From the NCBI GenBank assembly GCA_037355855.1, contig CM074758.1, positions 9,521,001-9,585,000 on the forward strand: a DNA stretch of 64,000 bases, given 5' to 3'. Of the stretch, positions 11,507-22,226 are shown one piece after another. The notes beneath the pieces were generated by a model. The model had not been told where the DNA came from, made no database searches, and worked only from the letters and a program-made list of their open reading frames with translations. The position numbers and the translations under genes were made by a program. The number at the start of each line of letters is the position of its first letter. Position 1 is the first letter of the stretch. The stretch comes from Pseudo-nitzschia pungens. Lineage: Eukaryota > Bacillariophyta > Bacillariophyceae > Bacillariales > Bacillariaceae.

Positions 11507-12377
11507 TAAGCCGGGAGGGGCTTTGCTTTGCTTTTTGCTTTGCCTTGCCTTGCCACATTTTCGGTCCGTTTCTTTTCTGCCTCTTGCGTCCTCCGGCCCG
11601 TCCCGGCAGTGCATAACTCATGGCCAACCAATGCATGCCGGCCCGGCCTCGTATCGGCGCAAGAGAAGGCGAAAGGACTTTTTCTCTCCGGAACAAAGGT
11701 AGGAGTGATGATGCATCGCCATCGATATAAACAGGTGGTGCGTGCTCAATCTCCAAGGAACCTATACATACACGATACATTGCTTTGTGAACGACACCCT
11801 CACCCTCACCCACGCACAGACAAACATAAGTAATCAGAATGAGGTGCATCGTGAGTCGCGGAAAATGCATTGCTGGGCAATGCAATAGTTAGTGCAGAGC
11901 GGAGCGGAGCGTTGCGCTTGTAAGCATACTATTCTAGAGAACATTAGTGAAGGAATACAATAGCTGTCTGAAGAATGCATAATATTTCACTCTAATAGGA
12001 AGTGAATGCGATTCGATTCGATTCGATTCGATTCGATTTGAATCTGTTTCCTTTTCATATGTATCGAAATTGTGTTGCTCCCTCTTGCTCTAAACTGTGG
12101 TTGCCTTTCTTGTTCGTTTGTTCGTACGTCACGTACGTGTACAGTTTGTGTGTTTGTTTTGTGTGTTTGTTTGTCTTCGTCACTTCGTTATTGGATATGC
12201 CCGGTAGCTACTAGTACGATGCGATTTCAATACCGAGACGTGTACTACGCCAGCTACTAGTCCTAGTCCCCCCCTTCGATTGCACTTGCAACACGAATTC
12301 GATCAGCAGCATAACCCCCGCAAGCACATGTATCTTCCCCCTATCAATTACCGTCGCTGTCTCTCGCTTGTACGTAC
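11507..12377. other. Intergenic region between converging genes
   Basis: It separates the convergent DUF3303-like and coiled-coil genes. It contains CTTTG/CCTTG runs at 11520-11560 and a GATTC pentanucleotide tract at about 12009-12038. No coding feature is supported. Confidence 0.5.
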
Positions 12378-13478
12378 TCAACGCACACATTCACCTCCCC
12401 TGATGCCAATGCCGTTCGCACCAGTAGTATCGGCAATGCTATTCCTTCGGCTTCCGCTGCCTCTGCCTTTGGTAGTTGCTCTCTTGCGCTTTTTGGAGTT
12501 GCCATTGCCGGAAGCAATAGAGCTGCTGCTGCCATTGCTGCTGTTGCTGCTGGCACAACGTGATAGTCCCTCGATTCGCATCAGTTTCTGTCGCTGCTGA
12601 TGCTGCTGTTGCTGTCTGTGATGGTGTTCGATTTCGATCAGTTCGTGTTGGGATTGGATCGAACCAATGAACTCATCCGTAGTCCGGAGGTATGATTGGA
12701 GCTTGGAGTTCTGCTTCATCAGGAGCATCTTCTGTTCTCGAAGGGAGTTGATCTGTTGGTCCTTGGCACTCGTGTCCAAAACAATGCTGGTGTTTTTGTG
12801 GACAAGGGTCTTGTTCTTTTCGATTTGTTCGTGCAGTTCTACCTCGAGCTTGCTGTTGAGATCAACCAGTTGTGCGCTGTTTTTCTCGAGTTTGTTGATG
12901 GTCTGCTCGAGATGGCGAACGCGTTCCCAAAGCATCACGTTCTGGTTCTGGAAGCGTTCCATCCACACACGTTCCTGGTCCGGTTGATGCTGCTGCTGCT
13001 GCTTTAGAGGAACGGATGGTGCGCCATCGCGTACTTTGCTTGGAAGATTCATCTTTCCGGGCATGGTGCGGTTTTCTTGATTCAGTGGAGGCATTCCCTG
13101 TGCAAGTCGGTTCATGATACCGAGTGAAGGAACTTGCTGTTGTCTCGAGTTGTTGCCTTTGCCGTTGTTGTTGATGTTGTTGTTGTTGATGTTGAAAACC
13201 GATGATGTAGAACGATTTGAAGAGGAATCTTGAAAGTGGTTGCGATGATCACGATCATCACTTATCAGAGGTGGAAGGAATTTGGCATTCGCTGAGGGTG
13301 CCACGGAAGGCATCTTTCCAGCGTCAAGATTGAAGCAGCGGTTATTGTTTAGCTTCTGCAAGAAAGCGACCATGTGATTACGATCCATCTTGTTCATATT
13401 CACTTTCTGACAACTCTTGGCAAAGCCGTTGGAGGGACCTTGGTTTGTGCTCAGGACTTTCGAATTTGTCTGCCACAT
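12378..13478 (-). CDS. Coiled-coil protein with basic C-terminal tail
   Basis: The frame is open from 13622, but its first ATG is at 13478 (GMWQTNSK), giving 366 residues. The open part upstream encodes a hydrophobic stretch (FALLIVVLVVALLYRFL) that would be a membrane anchor if an unseen upstream exon supplied the start. The first ~165 residues are low-complexity (Asn, Ser and Gln runs). Residues ~170-290 form a long heptad-type coiled coil (LWERVRHLEQTINKLEKN, LNSKLEVELHEQIEKNK, LREQKMLLMKQNSKLQS). A His/Gln run follows, then a basic nuclear-localisation-like KKRKRATTKGRGSGSRR at about 329-345. No DNA-binding basic region of a bZIP is evident before the coiled coil. It is possibly nuclear or a scaffold; no family recognised. 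Confidence 0.55.
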   Translation of the reverse strand: MWQTNSKVLSTNQGPSNGFAKSCQKVNMNKMDRNHMVAFLQKLNNNRCFNLDAGKMPSVAPSANAKFLPPLISDDRDHRNHFQDSSSNRSTSSVFNINNNNINNNGKGNNSRQQQVPSLGIMNRLAQGMPPLNQENRTMPGKMNLPSKVRDGAPSVPLKQQQQHQPDQERVWMERFQNQNVMLWERVRHLEQTINKLEKNSAQLVDLNSKLEVELHEQIEKNKTLVHKNTSIVLDTSAKDQQINSLREQKMLLMKQNSKLQSYLRTTDEFIGSIQSQHELIEIEHHHRQQQQHQQRQKLMRIEGLSRCASSNSSNGSSSSIASGNGNSKKRKRATTKGRGSGSRRNSIADTTGANGIGIRGGECVR

Positions 13479-15915
13479 ACCTATTCGATTCGGTTGGTGT
13501 GTTCCTCGTGAAAAGTTCGAACTGTAAGGCGTGGAGGGGCGAAGGAAACGATAGAGCAACGCTACAACAAGCACGACTATCAACAAGGCAAACACGCAAC
13601 GGGTAAGGTCACAAAGTATCAATCAAAATACTTTTAGTGAATCAAAACCTTATTTGAATTCCAATCTGATTGGAACTTTCAGTGGTATCGTACCAGAGAA
13701 AACATGTCAAAAACAGCGGTTCTACGACGAGATTATCAATCAATCACGAACAAACATATCACAAGATGCTGCCAATAAAGAGTCTTCTTTGAGATCGTGA
13801 GGAAAAAAATTAATGTTCGAATAAAATGATCAGAACACCAATTTGGAAGATCAAAGAAGAACAATATATAATTTTTATCGAGATATTGTTGGAGCGCAAG
13901 AGATCGATTCTTTTAGATTTTATAACGGTACGAAGAATTTTTTTCATATTGCCTGAGGTTTGTTTATGGAACTTTCTTATGTGTACCGAATAATAAAGCT
14001 ATGAATTTTTTATTAAGTACGATTACAATCAAGACTCGATGACCACAATTTGGTTCGGAATTCGACGGTTCGACGTTTAATATCAGCTTCTTTTCGTCCC
14101 AATTGAAACTTTTCTTCTGTCCATTTTTATCATGATAGTTTTTTTAAAAGCGGAGAAGGACCTAACACAGTGTACGAGACCCGATCGACGTCGCTTAGTC
14201 TATTATTGGCGAAGAACAAGAATACTTGGAATTGGTCTCATAGAACTCTTAACCTCGATCTATTTCTTATTCTTACGAAGTTGTATATTTGAGGAAACGA
14301 AGTCAAGAAATGATTTTTCGGAATCCCATTCAGGGTCTTGATCTTATTGACATTTCCAAAGAAAATGTATGCCGCATCTACAGTTGTTCGACATATATGT
14401 GCCACTGAGGCAATAGTCCCAAAGTCGCGAGATCAGTTGTTTCAACATTCAACTACTTGAATAGGGAGAAAATTCTACAACAACGATGCGTAACTCAAAC
14501 GATAAGTTACCGGTAGGACGAAGTAAGAGTATGTACGGTACGGCAGAAGTGAGTAAGTATCGAGTTTCTGATCTACGGTACGTAGTATGTAGTAACCTTA
14601 CGAATACGAAGTACGTACTTTGTCAGGTTACCCTTACTTCGCACTCCACCTTCCGAAAGGAATCACAGGAATCAACGGGTCCGTTCACGAAATAAGTACA
14701 AGCACTTGTAATCTACTTGTTCATGTGTATCGAAAAAATTAGGGTGATATCATGAGTCATCGCGAAAATCTTCAAAGACATATCCTACAGTAGTATCCAG
14801 GAGCTCACGTGATCTGTACCACCAGTTGCTCCAAGTATTAAGATTAGTACTAGTGGTAGTAGGACTTCACTTATAACTAAGTTACTAGTATCATTAATTT
14901 TTTCATGATTCTGCAACAAGTTATAGAATTCCATGTTCCTTCCGTTGTTGCTTGTTTTTCGTTTCTTCTTGTTTCTTCTTCTTCTTCATCATCCAGCAGC
15001 AGGATGGTGACTGTCACCATCATCCTCATTACTGTTCTAATGTTATTAGTACTGGCAAGATTTTAGTCCTATTTCTGGTGGTGCCGGGAAGAAGCAATCA
15101 GTACTAATAGTAGTTGTAAATCTTACTACTAACTTACCGGTACGATGTTGCTTCTTTTTTTGTTTCTGAAAGGTAGCTTACTACTAGTAAAATGCTGGTG
15201 AAATCAAGTTCTTCCTCCGAAACGACCGTGCAAATACCAGTTTTTAAAAACGAAAAATGCTAGTATCAGAGCATGATGATTGGTCGATTCATTCAGTGAT
15301 TGATGATTACTGAAAGCGTATTTTTTATTATAGACATAAAGTATCAGACCGGCGCGCCTTAACAGATATTTTTATTAATTGAACCACCGAAACTTATCGG
15401 TCGAGGTCATTTTTCTATACTTTTTCTAATTTAGAATCTCGTCTGGAAAGACAAAACAAGACCCACAGACAACACGTATTGGAATATATGCCGATTACAT
15501 TATTTCATGGAGAAAACTGGTATGGTGGTGGTACTGATCCATTGACTAAGGAGATAGAACCACTCAAAAAGGCCCATTTCGGCGTATTGTAAGACGAAGA
15601 CCAGAATGATTTTAAAAAATGAAAAATGACTGATATCTTCGTTTCTGGTTTTTCTGTTGCAGAATTTTTAAATTCTACAAAAAAATCATAATGCTCTTTG
15701 AGACCACTGTCATTACAACCCTTGCAGGATGTGCCACTGCAAGCGATGTTGGAGATCAAGGAGGTAACAAGACTCCCTCCAACTCAACCGTGGTTGAGTC
15801 CTGACAACCTTGGCAACCACAAGGCCTTTCCCAAGAAACACGACCAAAGTGACAAGACCACGGCTTAGTAGTAGTAGTAGTACTACTACTAGTACTAGTA
15901 GTACTAGTACTGTTC
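13479..15915. other. AT-rich intergenic region
   Basis: No supported gene. A 69-codon plus frame at 14132-14341 and others of that size have no recognisable content. ACTAGT tracts occur at 14845-14890 and 15085-15190, and a dense one at 15868-15912 borders the BspA-like pseudogene. A short frame at about 15691-15802 (MLFETTVITTLAGCATASDV) may be a remnant 5' part of that pseudogene. Confidence 0.45.
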
Positions 15916-16903
15916 ATGTTTCAGGGGGAAAACACTCCGCTTTTGAACGCAAATGATAATGGTGCAGACACCAATGAGGATGGCACTGTTGATGCTCTAG
16001 ATCTCGGTATTTTGGAAATGAAACTCATCGAGAAGGAAGAGAAAGATGCAGGATTAAGTGGAACAACTTATTGGGATGTACTAGTACTAGTACTTGGGCG
16101 CAATCTTCTTGATGGAACTACTCCTGAACCAATGGATTGTGAAGTGAATTGTGCCAAGCGTCCTGTGATTGAAAAAATGGAGAGGAGTTGCTAACTATCA
16201 TCCAAGAATGCACTGGAGACTGTGATCATGTTGGCATTGATTGTAGATATGGTGGTGTTCCAGCATTGAACTGCTGGAATGTTAGTACAAAAGTCCTCAC
16301 TGACATGAGCAATGCATTTTTTTGGTAAAAGATTTCAACGAGCCGTTGAACTGTTGGGAAGTTTCACACGTTACTTCCATGCGTTGGATGTTTGGTGACG
16401 CAATGGGGTTCAACCAGTCCATCAATGAATGGGATGTTTCTCTGGTTTCCGACATGTGTCGTATGTTTGGCGATGCCTTTTACTTTGACCAGCCACTCGA
16501 TGAATGGGATGTGTCTCAAGTGGCTGGTATGAACGCAATGTTTCGTGGGACGCATCATTTCAATCAACCACTCAATGCATGGGATGTTTCTCAAGTTTAT
16601 GAGAGCATGCATACTATGTTTTTTGGTGCAGCCACATTCACCCAGCCACTCAATGAATGGGATGTTTCTCGAGTTACTGACACCATGTTTAGGATGTTTT
16701 CAAATACATATTTTTTTGACCAGGCACTCAATGATTGGGATGTTTCTCGAGTTACTGACACGAATAAAACATTTTATAAGGCACATGCCATGACAGATGA
16801 AAATAAGTTTTCCTCTTCGTCTGCCTTCAACTACGCATCTCCCCTCTACCAAAATCTCCTTATGTTAGCCATTGTTGCTGGTCAAATGGTATGGCAGAGG
16901 TAG
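15916..16903 (+). pseudogene. Broken BspA-type / DUF285 surface-repeat gene
   Basis: The frame at 15916-16194 encodes a dockerin or EF-hand-like stretch (NGADTNEDGTVDALDLGIL). After an A-run near 16170-16180 the reading continues in another frame (LLTIIQECTGDCDHVGIDC ... LNCWNVSTKVLTDMSNAF). At a run of seven T around 16317-16323 it shifts again to the frame ending at 16903. That last frame holds at least five repeats of the DUF285 (BspA-like, Mycoplasma lipoprotein-type) consensus, such as FNQPLNAWDVSQV and MFGDAFYFDQPLDEWDVSQV. Such repeats fold as leucine-rich-type solenoids on secreted or surface proteins and are common in diatoms and bacteria. Two homopolymer-linked frame breaks suggest a pseudogene, although sequencing error in homopolymers could also explain them. 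An ACTAGT tract lies inside the first frame and encodes VLVLVLG. Confidence 0.7.
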
Positions 16904-17489
16904 TACCGACGTTGCTTTCAGGACAATGGAAAACATTGTGCTCTCTTGCTTTCTTGTGGATGATACAACCTTCCACTCAGTAGCGTAACAAGAAGTCATA
17001 TAAAATTGATATATGCAAATTCTTTCATTCATGTGCTTTTACTGCTGTTTCATCGTGGTATCTCGGTGTTAGAGCACAACTACGTGTGCAACAATGGTTG
17101 CACTTGCTTGATATCGTACGAGTACGAGTACTACGCATACGGAATTCATTGGATTCTTGTTCATCGACGCTCAAGCGAAAAGCAAGGGAAAAAATTATGA
17201 TCATTATGTATTTATTATTAGTACTTCGCATGTCATATTCTGCGTTTGTAGAATAGTTCTTGTGTGTTGCAGTTGCAAAAGCTGGAGTTTTGATGATAAA
17301 AAAAGGGAAGTTACCATTCCGTTTCCTCCGATTGCAGGCATGGATTCCTCCCCTTGCAAGGACCCCCATTCTCAAGTCAGGAAGGATGCAATTATTCGTT
17401 TGATATCGGCTGTGATTTCGGAGGCATGGCTGGTATGTTACCAATCATAGATAATACTTCGTAATAGTTTACACCCATATTCTTCTCGT
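16904..17489. other. Intergenic region
   Basis: It lies between the pseudogene and the 3' end of the large disordered-protein gene. Only overlapping short frames on both strands (17006-17450) with no recognisable motif. Confidence 0.5.
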
Positions 17490-19424
17490 TCAGAGGAGGT
17501 ATCCGACTTTTTTCTTTTTGCGAAACAACCAACGCCATCGGCGTTTTCGTCGCTTCGGGGCGGGGGAATATAATCCCGTCACTTCGAAAACGGCATCGGG
17601 TTGAGGCAACAAAGACTCCGTGAGTGGTTTTGAGTACGTCGTCTGATCCGGTGGCGGAGCGGGGCTCACCGGGGTCTCTTCCTTTGGCGACAACGACGTC
17701 GCCGTGGATGAAGGATTCCTTTGTGATTGGGAAGGGAGGCTTCCCGCATCCCCGGTTCCATTTTTGTCCGACTCGCGAGCTTTCTCGGGTTGCTCGGTGG
17801 ACCGTGGTTCCGAGACACCGGATTCGTCCTTTTCTTTTTCTTCTTTGGAGACGGCTGCAGCTGTTCCCTCCGCTGCGTTCCTTGCATTGTTTTCCCCTGG
17901 GTCTTCCTTACCCAACCCCGTGCGGGAAGGATGCACTTCCGATTGTTGTTGCGCGGTAACCGGTCTTGGTGAACTCCGGGTGGTGGCTCGCGATCCCAAT
18001 AGATTGCGGCGGTTGGTCAAAATATTGAAGGCCTGATATTTTTTGCGGGTGTCCATGATGCTTGCCATTGAGGCGACGGTATCGTCGTCCACGCTGTCCC
18101 TCAGCAGCAGCATTCGTCTGTTGCGCCTCCTCTGTTCGACGAGCGATCTGACGATAGCCCTTTTTGTGGGCGGTCGTTGCGGTTGCTGGATGGGGGAGTT
18201 CGTTCGAACGAGGAGGCTGGGTTCCTGTTCGGATGCCACCACGTCGTGGCATTCTTCTTCGGGAGGACAACCAAGCCTGCCGTCATTCTCTGCGTTCTCG
18301 TTCTCGTTCTTATTCTTATTCTGATTCTCATTCTCATTCTCGTGGTACTGTTCATCGTCTCGTTCGTCTTCGTCTGGTTCTTGTTCTCGTTCTCCCTCTT
18401 TTCGTGGTTCTCCCTCTTCGCTCTCCTCGTCTACCGAGTATCCCTGGCGTGGTTGGTCGTCGTCGTCGTCATAGTAGTCCTCTTCCCCCTTGGACCCCTG
18501 CTGGCTATAGAGTTCGAGGACTTCCGCGTAGTCATCATCTTCATATATGGCGAGTGGCATCGGGAGAGCCGCACAGCAGAGACCCTGTCCGCCTCCAAAC
18601 ACGCTCTCTATTCCGATCGCCTCGCGGTACCCGGAAGCTTCGCGCATGGTCGAGACCTTCCTTGCAAATGCCTCAAAATCGGCATTTGTGTGATAAGGAG
18701 GGGTCGAGCCCACCGAACTACTGCAGTCGCTACCGCTGCTGCAGCTCGTCGTATCATCGTCGTCGTGACGGTCGTGGTCATTCTCGTTCTCATTCTCATT
18801 CTCATTCTCCTTCTCATTCTCCTTCTCATCCTCATCATCCCCAACATCACGATCACGATCGTCGTCATCAAAGGTGGGAACAACAATTGTTACTTTCTTG
18901 CGCCGCAGCGATGGATCCCTACCATTGATGACATTGTTGCCGCTCTTGTTCGAGAGTGCGGACGACGGGGGATAGGATCCGTTGTCTTCGTCGCCGTCTT
19001 TGATCAACTTTGACTGCGTCCGAGAGGCGCTCAGAAGAGAACGATTGTATTCGATTCGATACGACAACTTAGAGGAGGATCGCAAAAAGCTGTTGCTGCT
19101 CCGATTGATGGGCAGCAACACGCGCTCGCTGTCGTCGTCGTCGTCGTCGTCGCGGCAGTCCATCTTGGTCTTCTTCTTCTTCTTCTTCTTCTTGCTGTTC
19201 TTGCGCTTCGATTTTCTCATGGACGACTTTCTGGTGGTAAACTTCATGGTCTTTCCGAGAAAGGGAGGGGAACTAGCACCGTTGTCGTCGGATACCGCTG
19301 CCGGCGCTCCCGGTTGGCGACAACTCGAAAAAGAGCCATCGACAGGGAAATCATCGTCAATTGGCTGTTCTGAGGAAGAACCGAACCTGCTGGACGTGCG
19401 TCCCATCAGCGTTCTCAAGCCCAT
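17490..19424 (-). CDS. Large hypothetical disordered protein
   Basis: Uninterrupted frame of 644 residues with ATG at 19424. It is predominantly charged and low-complexity. It has a Lys-rich block near residue 68-87 (KSKRKNSKKKKKKKKTK), Asp runs, alternating Glu-Asn tracts (KENENENENENDHD near 205-220 and again near 365-385), Ser/Pro/Thr-rich stretches and a basic C-terminus (APKRRKRRWRWLFRKKKK). A more ordered-looking island occurs at about 245-300 (NADFEAFARKVSTMREASGY ... LCCAALPMPLAIYEDDDY) and could be the functional core. The basic ends suggest nuclear or nucleolar location, but this is inference. No family recognised. An antisense hydrophobic frame over 18177-19013 results from the Glu/Asn/Asp repeat and is not called. 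Confidence 0.55.
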   Translation of the reverse strand: MGLRTLMGRTSSRFGSSSEQPIDDDFPVDGSFSSCRQPGAPAAVSDDNGASSPPFLGKTMKFTTRKSSMRKSKRKNSKKKKKKKKTKMDCRDDDDDDDSERVLLPINRSSNSFLRSSSKLSYRIEYNRSLLSASRTQSKLIKDGDEDNGSYPPSSALSNKSGNNVINGRDPSLRRKKVTIVVPTFDDDDRDRDVGDDEDEKENEKENENENENENDHDRHDDDDTTSCSSGSDCSSSVGSTPPYHTNADFEAFARKVSTMREASGYREAIGIESVFGGGQGLCCAALPMPLAIYEDDDYAEVLELYSQQGSKGEEDYYDDDDDQPRQGYSVDEESEEGEPRKEGEREQEPDEDERDDEQYHENENENQNKNKNENENAENDGRLGCPPEEECHDVVASEQEPSLLVRTNSPIQQPQRPPTKRAIVRSLVEQRRRNRRMLLLRDSVDDDTVASMASIMDTRKKYQAFNILTNRRNLLGSRATTRSSPRPVTAQQQSEVHPSRTGLGKEDPGENNARNAAEGTAAAVSKEEKEKDESGVSEPRSTEQPEKARESDKNGTGDAGSLPSQSQRNPSSTATSLSPKEETPVSPAPPPDQTTYSKPLTESLLPQPDAVFEVTGLYSPAPKRRKRRWRWLFRKKKKVGYLL

Positions 19425-21047
19425 ACTAGCTGCTTGTTCCTAGCTGGCTTGCTGAAAATGGTGACGATTCGCGAATGCGTGGGTTGTCAACTTTACGAAT
19501 GCGGGAAGAACACGATATCTCCCAGTGCAAGGACTGACAGAGGCAACAAGTTTGTGGAACGGTGCGGCCAACCCTCTCTTCGTTCCAATAATCCCTTTTT
19601 CGTCGGGAAAAATGAAAGATTCGTATAGGGTATGTTCCCCGGAATTGGGGAACGCAGCTTCACAGAATGCAACAACACCGAATCAGAACGCGTTCGATCG
19701 TGCTTCTGTGAACTTTCTCCCCAGCAACAGAAACAATTTTGATTTTAAGGCTCGCCATGCGGTCCACAAAACACATAAGGAAACACCAGTAGTTCTGTTT
19801 CTATTATTTGTTGCTTTGTTTCATGAATGTGTCATGATATGGGCATGATATTTTTTGCCTCTCGCTCTCTCGCAAAACGACGTTGTGTTTTCCGTTGATT
19901 GTTTCAAACGATGAATAGATAAGCATAGTAAAGCTGAAGGCACGCTTTCTTTATAAATCTCATCTATTCTTGTTTGAAATAAAGTATCAACGCAGTATAT
20001 TGCGTCATAAGGCAATAGTTTGATTTGTCTATGGCGATATAAATATGTTTCTATGATAAAACTCTTGTGCATTCTTGACTTGGCGTGCGCGGATGGTTCC
20101 TCGCTAAATTTCGATGATTCCATTTTTGGTTTTGAAGTGTGATTCGAAAGATCATGATGTCACCTCAAAGCACGCAATTCCGTTCTCCAACCGGGAATCT
20201 TTACGATACCGACATCGAGAATAGAAGTAGTAGTTCTTCAGAGAACGAAAGGTCATTTCTTAGAGAGGAAGAAAAACTAAAACAGGCAGGGAATGACTTT
20301 CAACGTATCAACACGCGTACCGTACGGTACAAGGAGATGTAGGCTTTTCGATTTGGGCGATTGAACATCGACGGTTTTGGTCGCATCTAACAAAAAATTA
20401 CTGTTTTGTATGCTTATAATCCTAAAAAGAAACACATGATGTTTTCTCATACTGAGGACGAAATTGAAGAGATGAACAGTGAATTCGGACGCAGGCAAAC
20501 ACCTCCGAATCTTTTTCGCCAACTTTGTTGCACAAGATACTCTCAACATCGGTTTTCTTTTCCGTTATTGGGCCCTACCGAACATTCCAATGAGCAACTT
20601 TGTATACAGAGAACGCATACTACTCATTTTCATCTCGTAGGCACCGTACTGGGAACTATCATGCGTTCCGTGAGATTGATTTTATGCGAAAGGAAACCAT
20701 GTTTTGGCGCTTGATGGCATCTCACGTGCAACGAACACTACCAACGACAAAACAAGACGCAGAATTCGTGATAGTGGATTTGTTCGATTGGGAAAGCAGT
20801 TCCTGGTGCACGTGAGAGAACGAAGTTCGATCACCCAACGACTGCAATATGAGAGGAGAAAGATATACCGTAAGGCACGCGACACATATTGCTTTTTTTT
20901 TTTCGTGTTCCGTTTCGAAACGACGGTACAGAACCTCGCTTCCCGTCCGGTGTTTCCGTCCCTGCCATAATTCTGTTTCGAGGAACTGATTTGATTTCAT
21001 AATCGACAACAGTTGCAACCAACGCATTCTTCTGTAATACCACGAAG
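19425..21047. other. Intergenic region between divergently oriented genes
   Basis: It contains the 5' flanks of the disordered-protein gene (minus) and the helical-repeat gene (plus). Several frames of 60-110 codons exist on both strands with no recognisable motif. Confidence 0.5.
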
Positions 21048-22226
21048 ATGGCCGCTCCTGCCGTCGCCCCTATTCAAGCCACAGTGAGCGCGGAATCGTT
21101 GCCGTCCACGAAGGCTAAACCCAGCACGGGCTCCAAGGCCACCGATGACACTGCCGTTTCCACTTCCCCAAAGCGACCCCGCGTCGTGGAACCATCCCTT
21201 TCCATCGACACGCTTCCCCTAGAGCTCCGCCCGCTTCCAAGTGCCCGGGAACTCGCCAAGGTCCTCTGTCGCATCGTTGACGACGAGGCCTACACCGAAG
21301 CTCAAGCTAAGGTTGCCCTCGAAACAATGCGTCACTGGGCCTCGAAGCAGACCGTGGCCTTTGGAAACCACTTTGCCGACGTCGGGGGACTCCAGCAGGT
21401 CTTGTTCTTTGTAGAGGACCACATGGATGATTCTGAGTCTGTCATTCCGGCCCTGTTGCTCCTGGAAACCCTCTGCCGACCACAGGGCGTCGAGCCCAAG
21501 GCGCTCTCCAGCACCCGCACCAAGATCGGAAAGTGTATCGTGGAGGTCAGCGGGGTGGAATTGATGATCAAGACCTTCAAGCACCACTCTCTGCCTTCCA
21601 CACAGATCTTGTCCGAAGTGGTCCCTTCGGCCAGCTCCTCGTCCTCCTCCGGACTGTGGTCTGCCATTGTGGGTGACAAGTTCCCCAACTGCGCCATAAT
21701 GATTTGCGGAGAAGAGCCCGAGACGACTATCCCAGGTGAATCCGAAATGCTTCGAAGCATGGAGACGGCCCGTCGCGCCCTAGAGGTCCTGGCTCTGTTG
21801 ATCCCTCACGCGATCGGCGTCGACAAAAAGACTCCCGGAACTATCCTCGAGGCCGTATGCGAGGCCCTACTCGACCTTTTGAAGGACAAGCCAGTCCGGT
21901 ACATGTCCCACACCGAGGCCCTGGTGACAGCCATGGGCAACTGCCTAGTCGCCGCGTGCACGGTGGCCCCCAACGAGACCTGGAAGAAGGGAGCCGCCAA
22001 ACAGGTCGTAACCGCCGTCAACCTGTCGATGAAGGTCTTTCCCCGCCACCATCGCATCAACCGCAACGGATGCCTTGTTCTGCAAAAGGTTTGTAAACAC
22101 CTTCCCAAGAACGAACGCAAGAGGCTCGGCGTTGTTGCGGCCCTGGGAAACATCCTGGCCTCGGACAGCATGGATGGCGAGATCCGGGACATTGCTGACG
22201 AGATTCTGGAAGAGCAATTCCAATAA
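21048..22226 (+). CDS. Helical-repeat (ARM/HEAT-like) protein of unknown function
   Basis: Intron-less frame of 392 residues; ATG at 21048 in a favourable context (AAGATGGCC). After a Pro/Ser/Thr-rich leader (about 1-60) the protein is almost entirely amphipathic helices: LPSARELAKVLCRIVDD, AKVALETMRHWASKQTVAFG, GGLQQVLFFVEDHMDD, SVIPALLLLETLCR, GVELMIKTFKHHSL. Later come ARRALEVLALLIPHAIGV, EAVCEALLDLLKD, HTEALVTAMGNCLVAACTV and HHRINRNGCLVLQKVCKHLP. The recurring pattern of paired helices with a small and hydrophobic residue rhythm suggests an armadillo/HEAT solenoid acting as a protein-protein scaffold, most likely in cytosol or nucleus. Codon use is strongly GC-biased, which supports a real, expressed gene. 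There is no signal or membrane segment. The exact family is not recognised. Confidence 0.7.
   Translation: MAAPAVAPIQATVSAESLPSTKAKPSTGSKATDDTAVSTSPKRPRVVEPSLSIDTLPLELRPLPSARELAKVLCRIVDDEAYTEAQAKVALETMRHWASKQTVAFGNHFADVGGLQQVLFFVEDHMDDSESVIPALLLLETLCRPQGVEPKALSSTRTKIGKCIVEVSGVELMIKTFKHHSLPSTQILSEVVPSASSSSSSGLWSAIVGDKFPNCAIMICGEEPETTIPGESEMLRSMETARRALEVLALLIPHAIGVDKKTPGTILEAVCEALLDLLKDKPVRYMSHTEALVTAMGNCLVAACTVAPNETWKKGAAKQVVTAVNLSMKVFPRHHRINRNGCLVLQKVCKHLPKNERKRLGVVAALGNILASDSMDGEIRDIADEILEEQFQ

Noticed and set aside
10937..11614. 225-codon minus-strand frame opposite the DUF3303-like gene
   Set aside because: No motifs; explained by codon bias of the plus-strand gene, which has two recognisable homologous halves.
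18177..19013. Long hydrophobic Leu/Val/Ile plus-strand frame resembling a membrane protein
   Set aside because: It is the reverse reading of Glu/Asn/Asp codon repeats in the minus-strand gene; hydrophobicity is an artefact.
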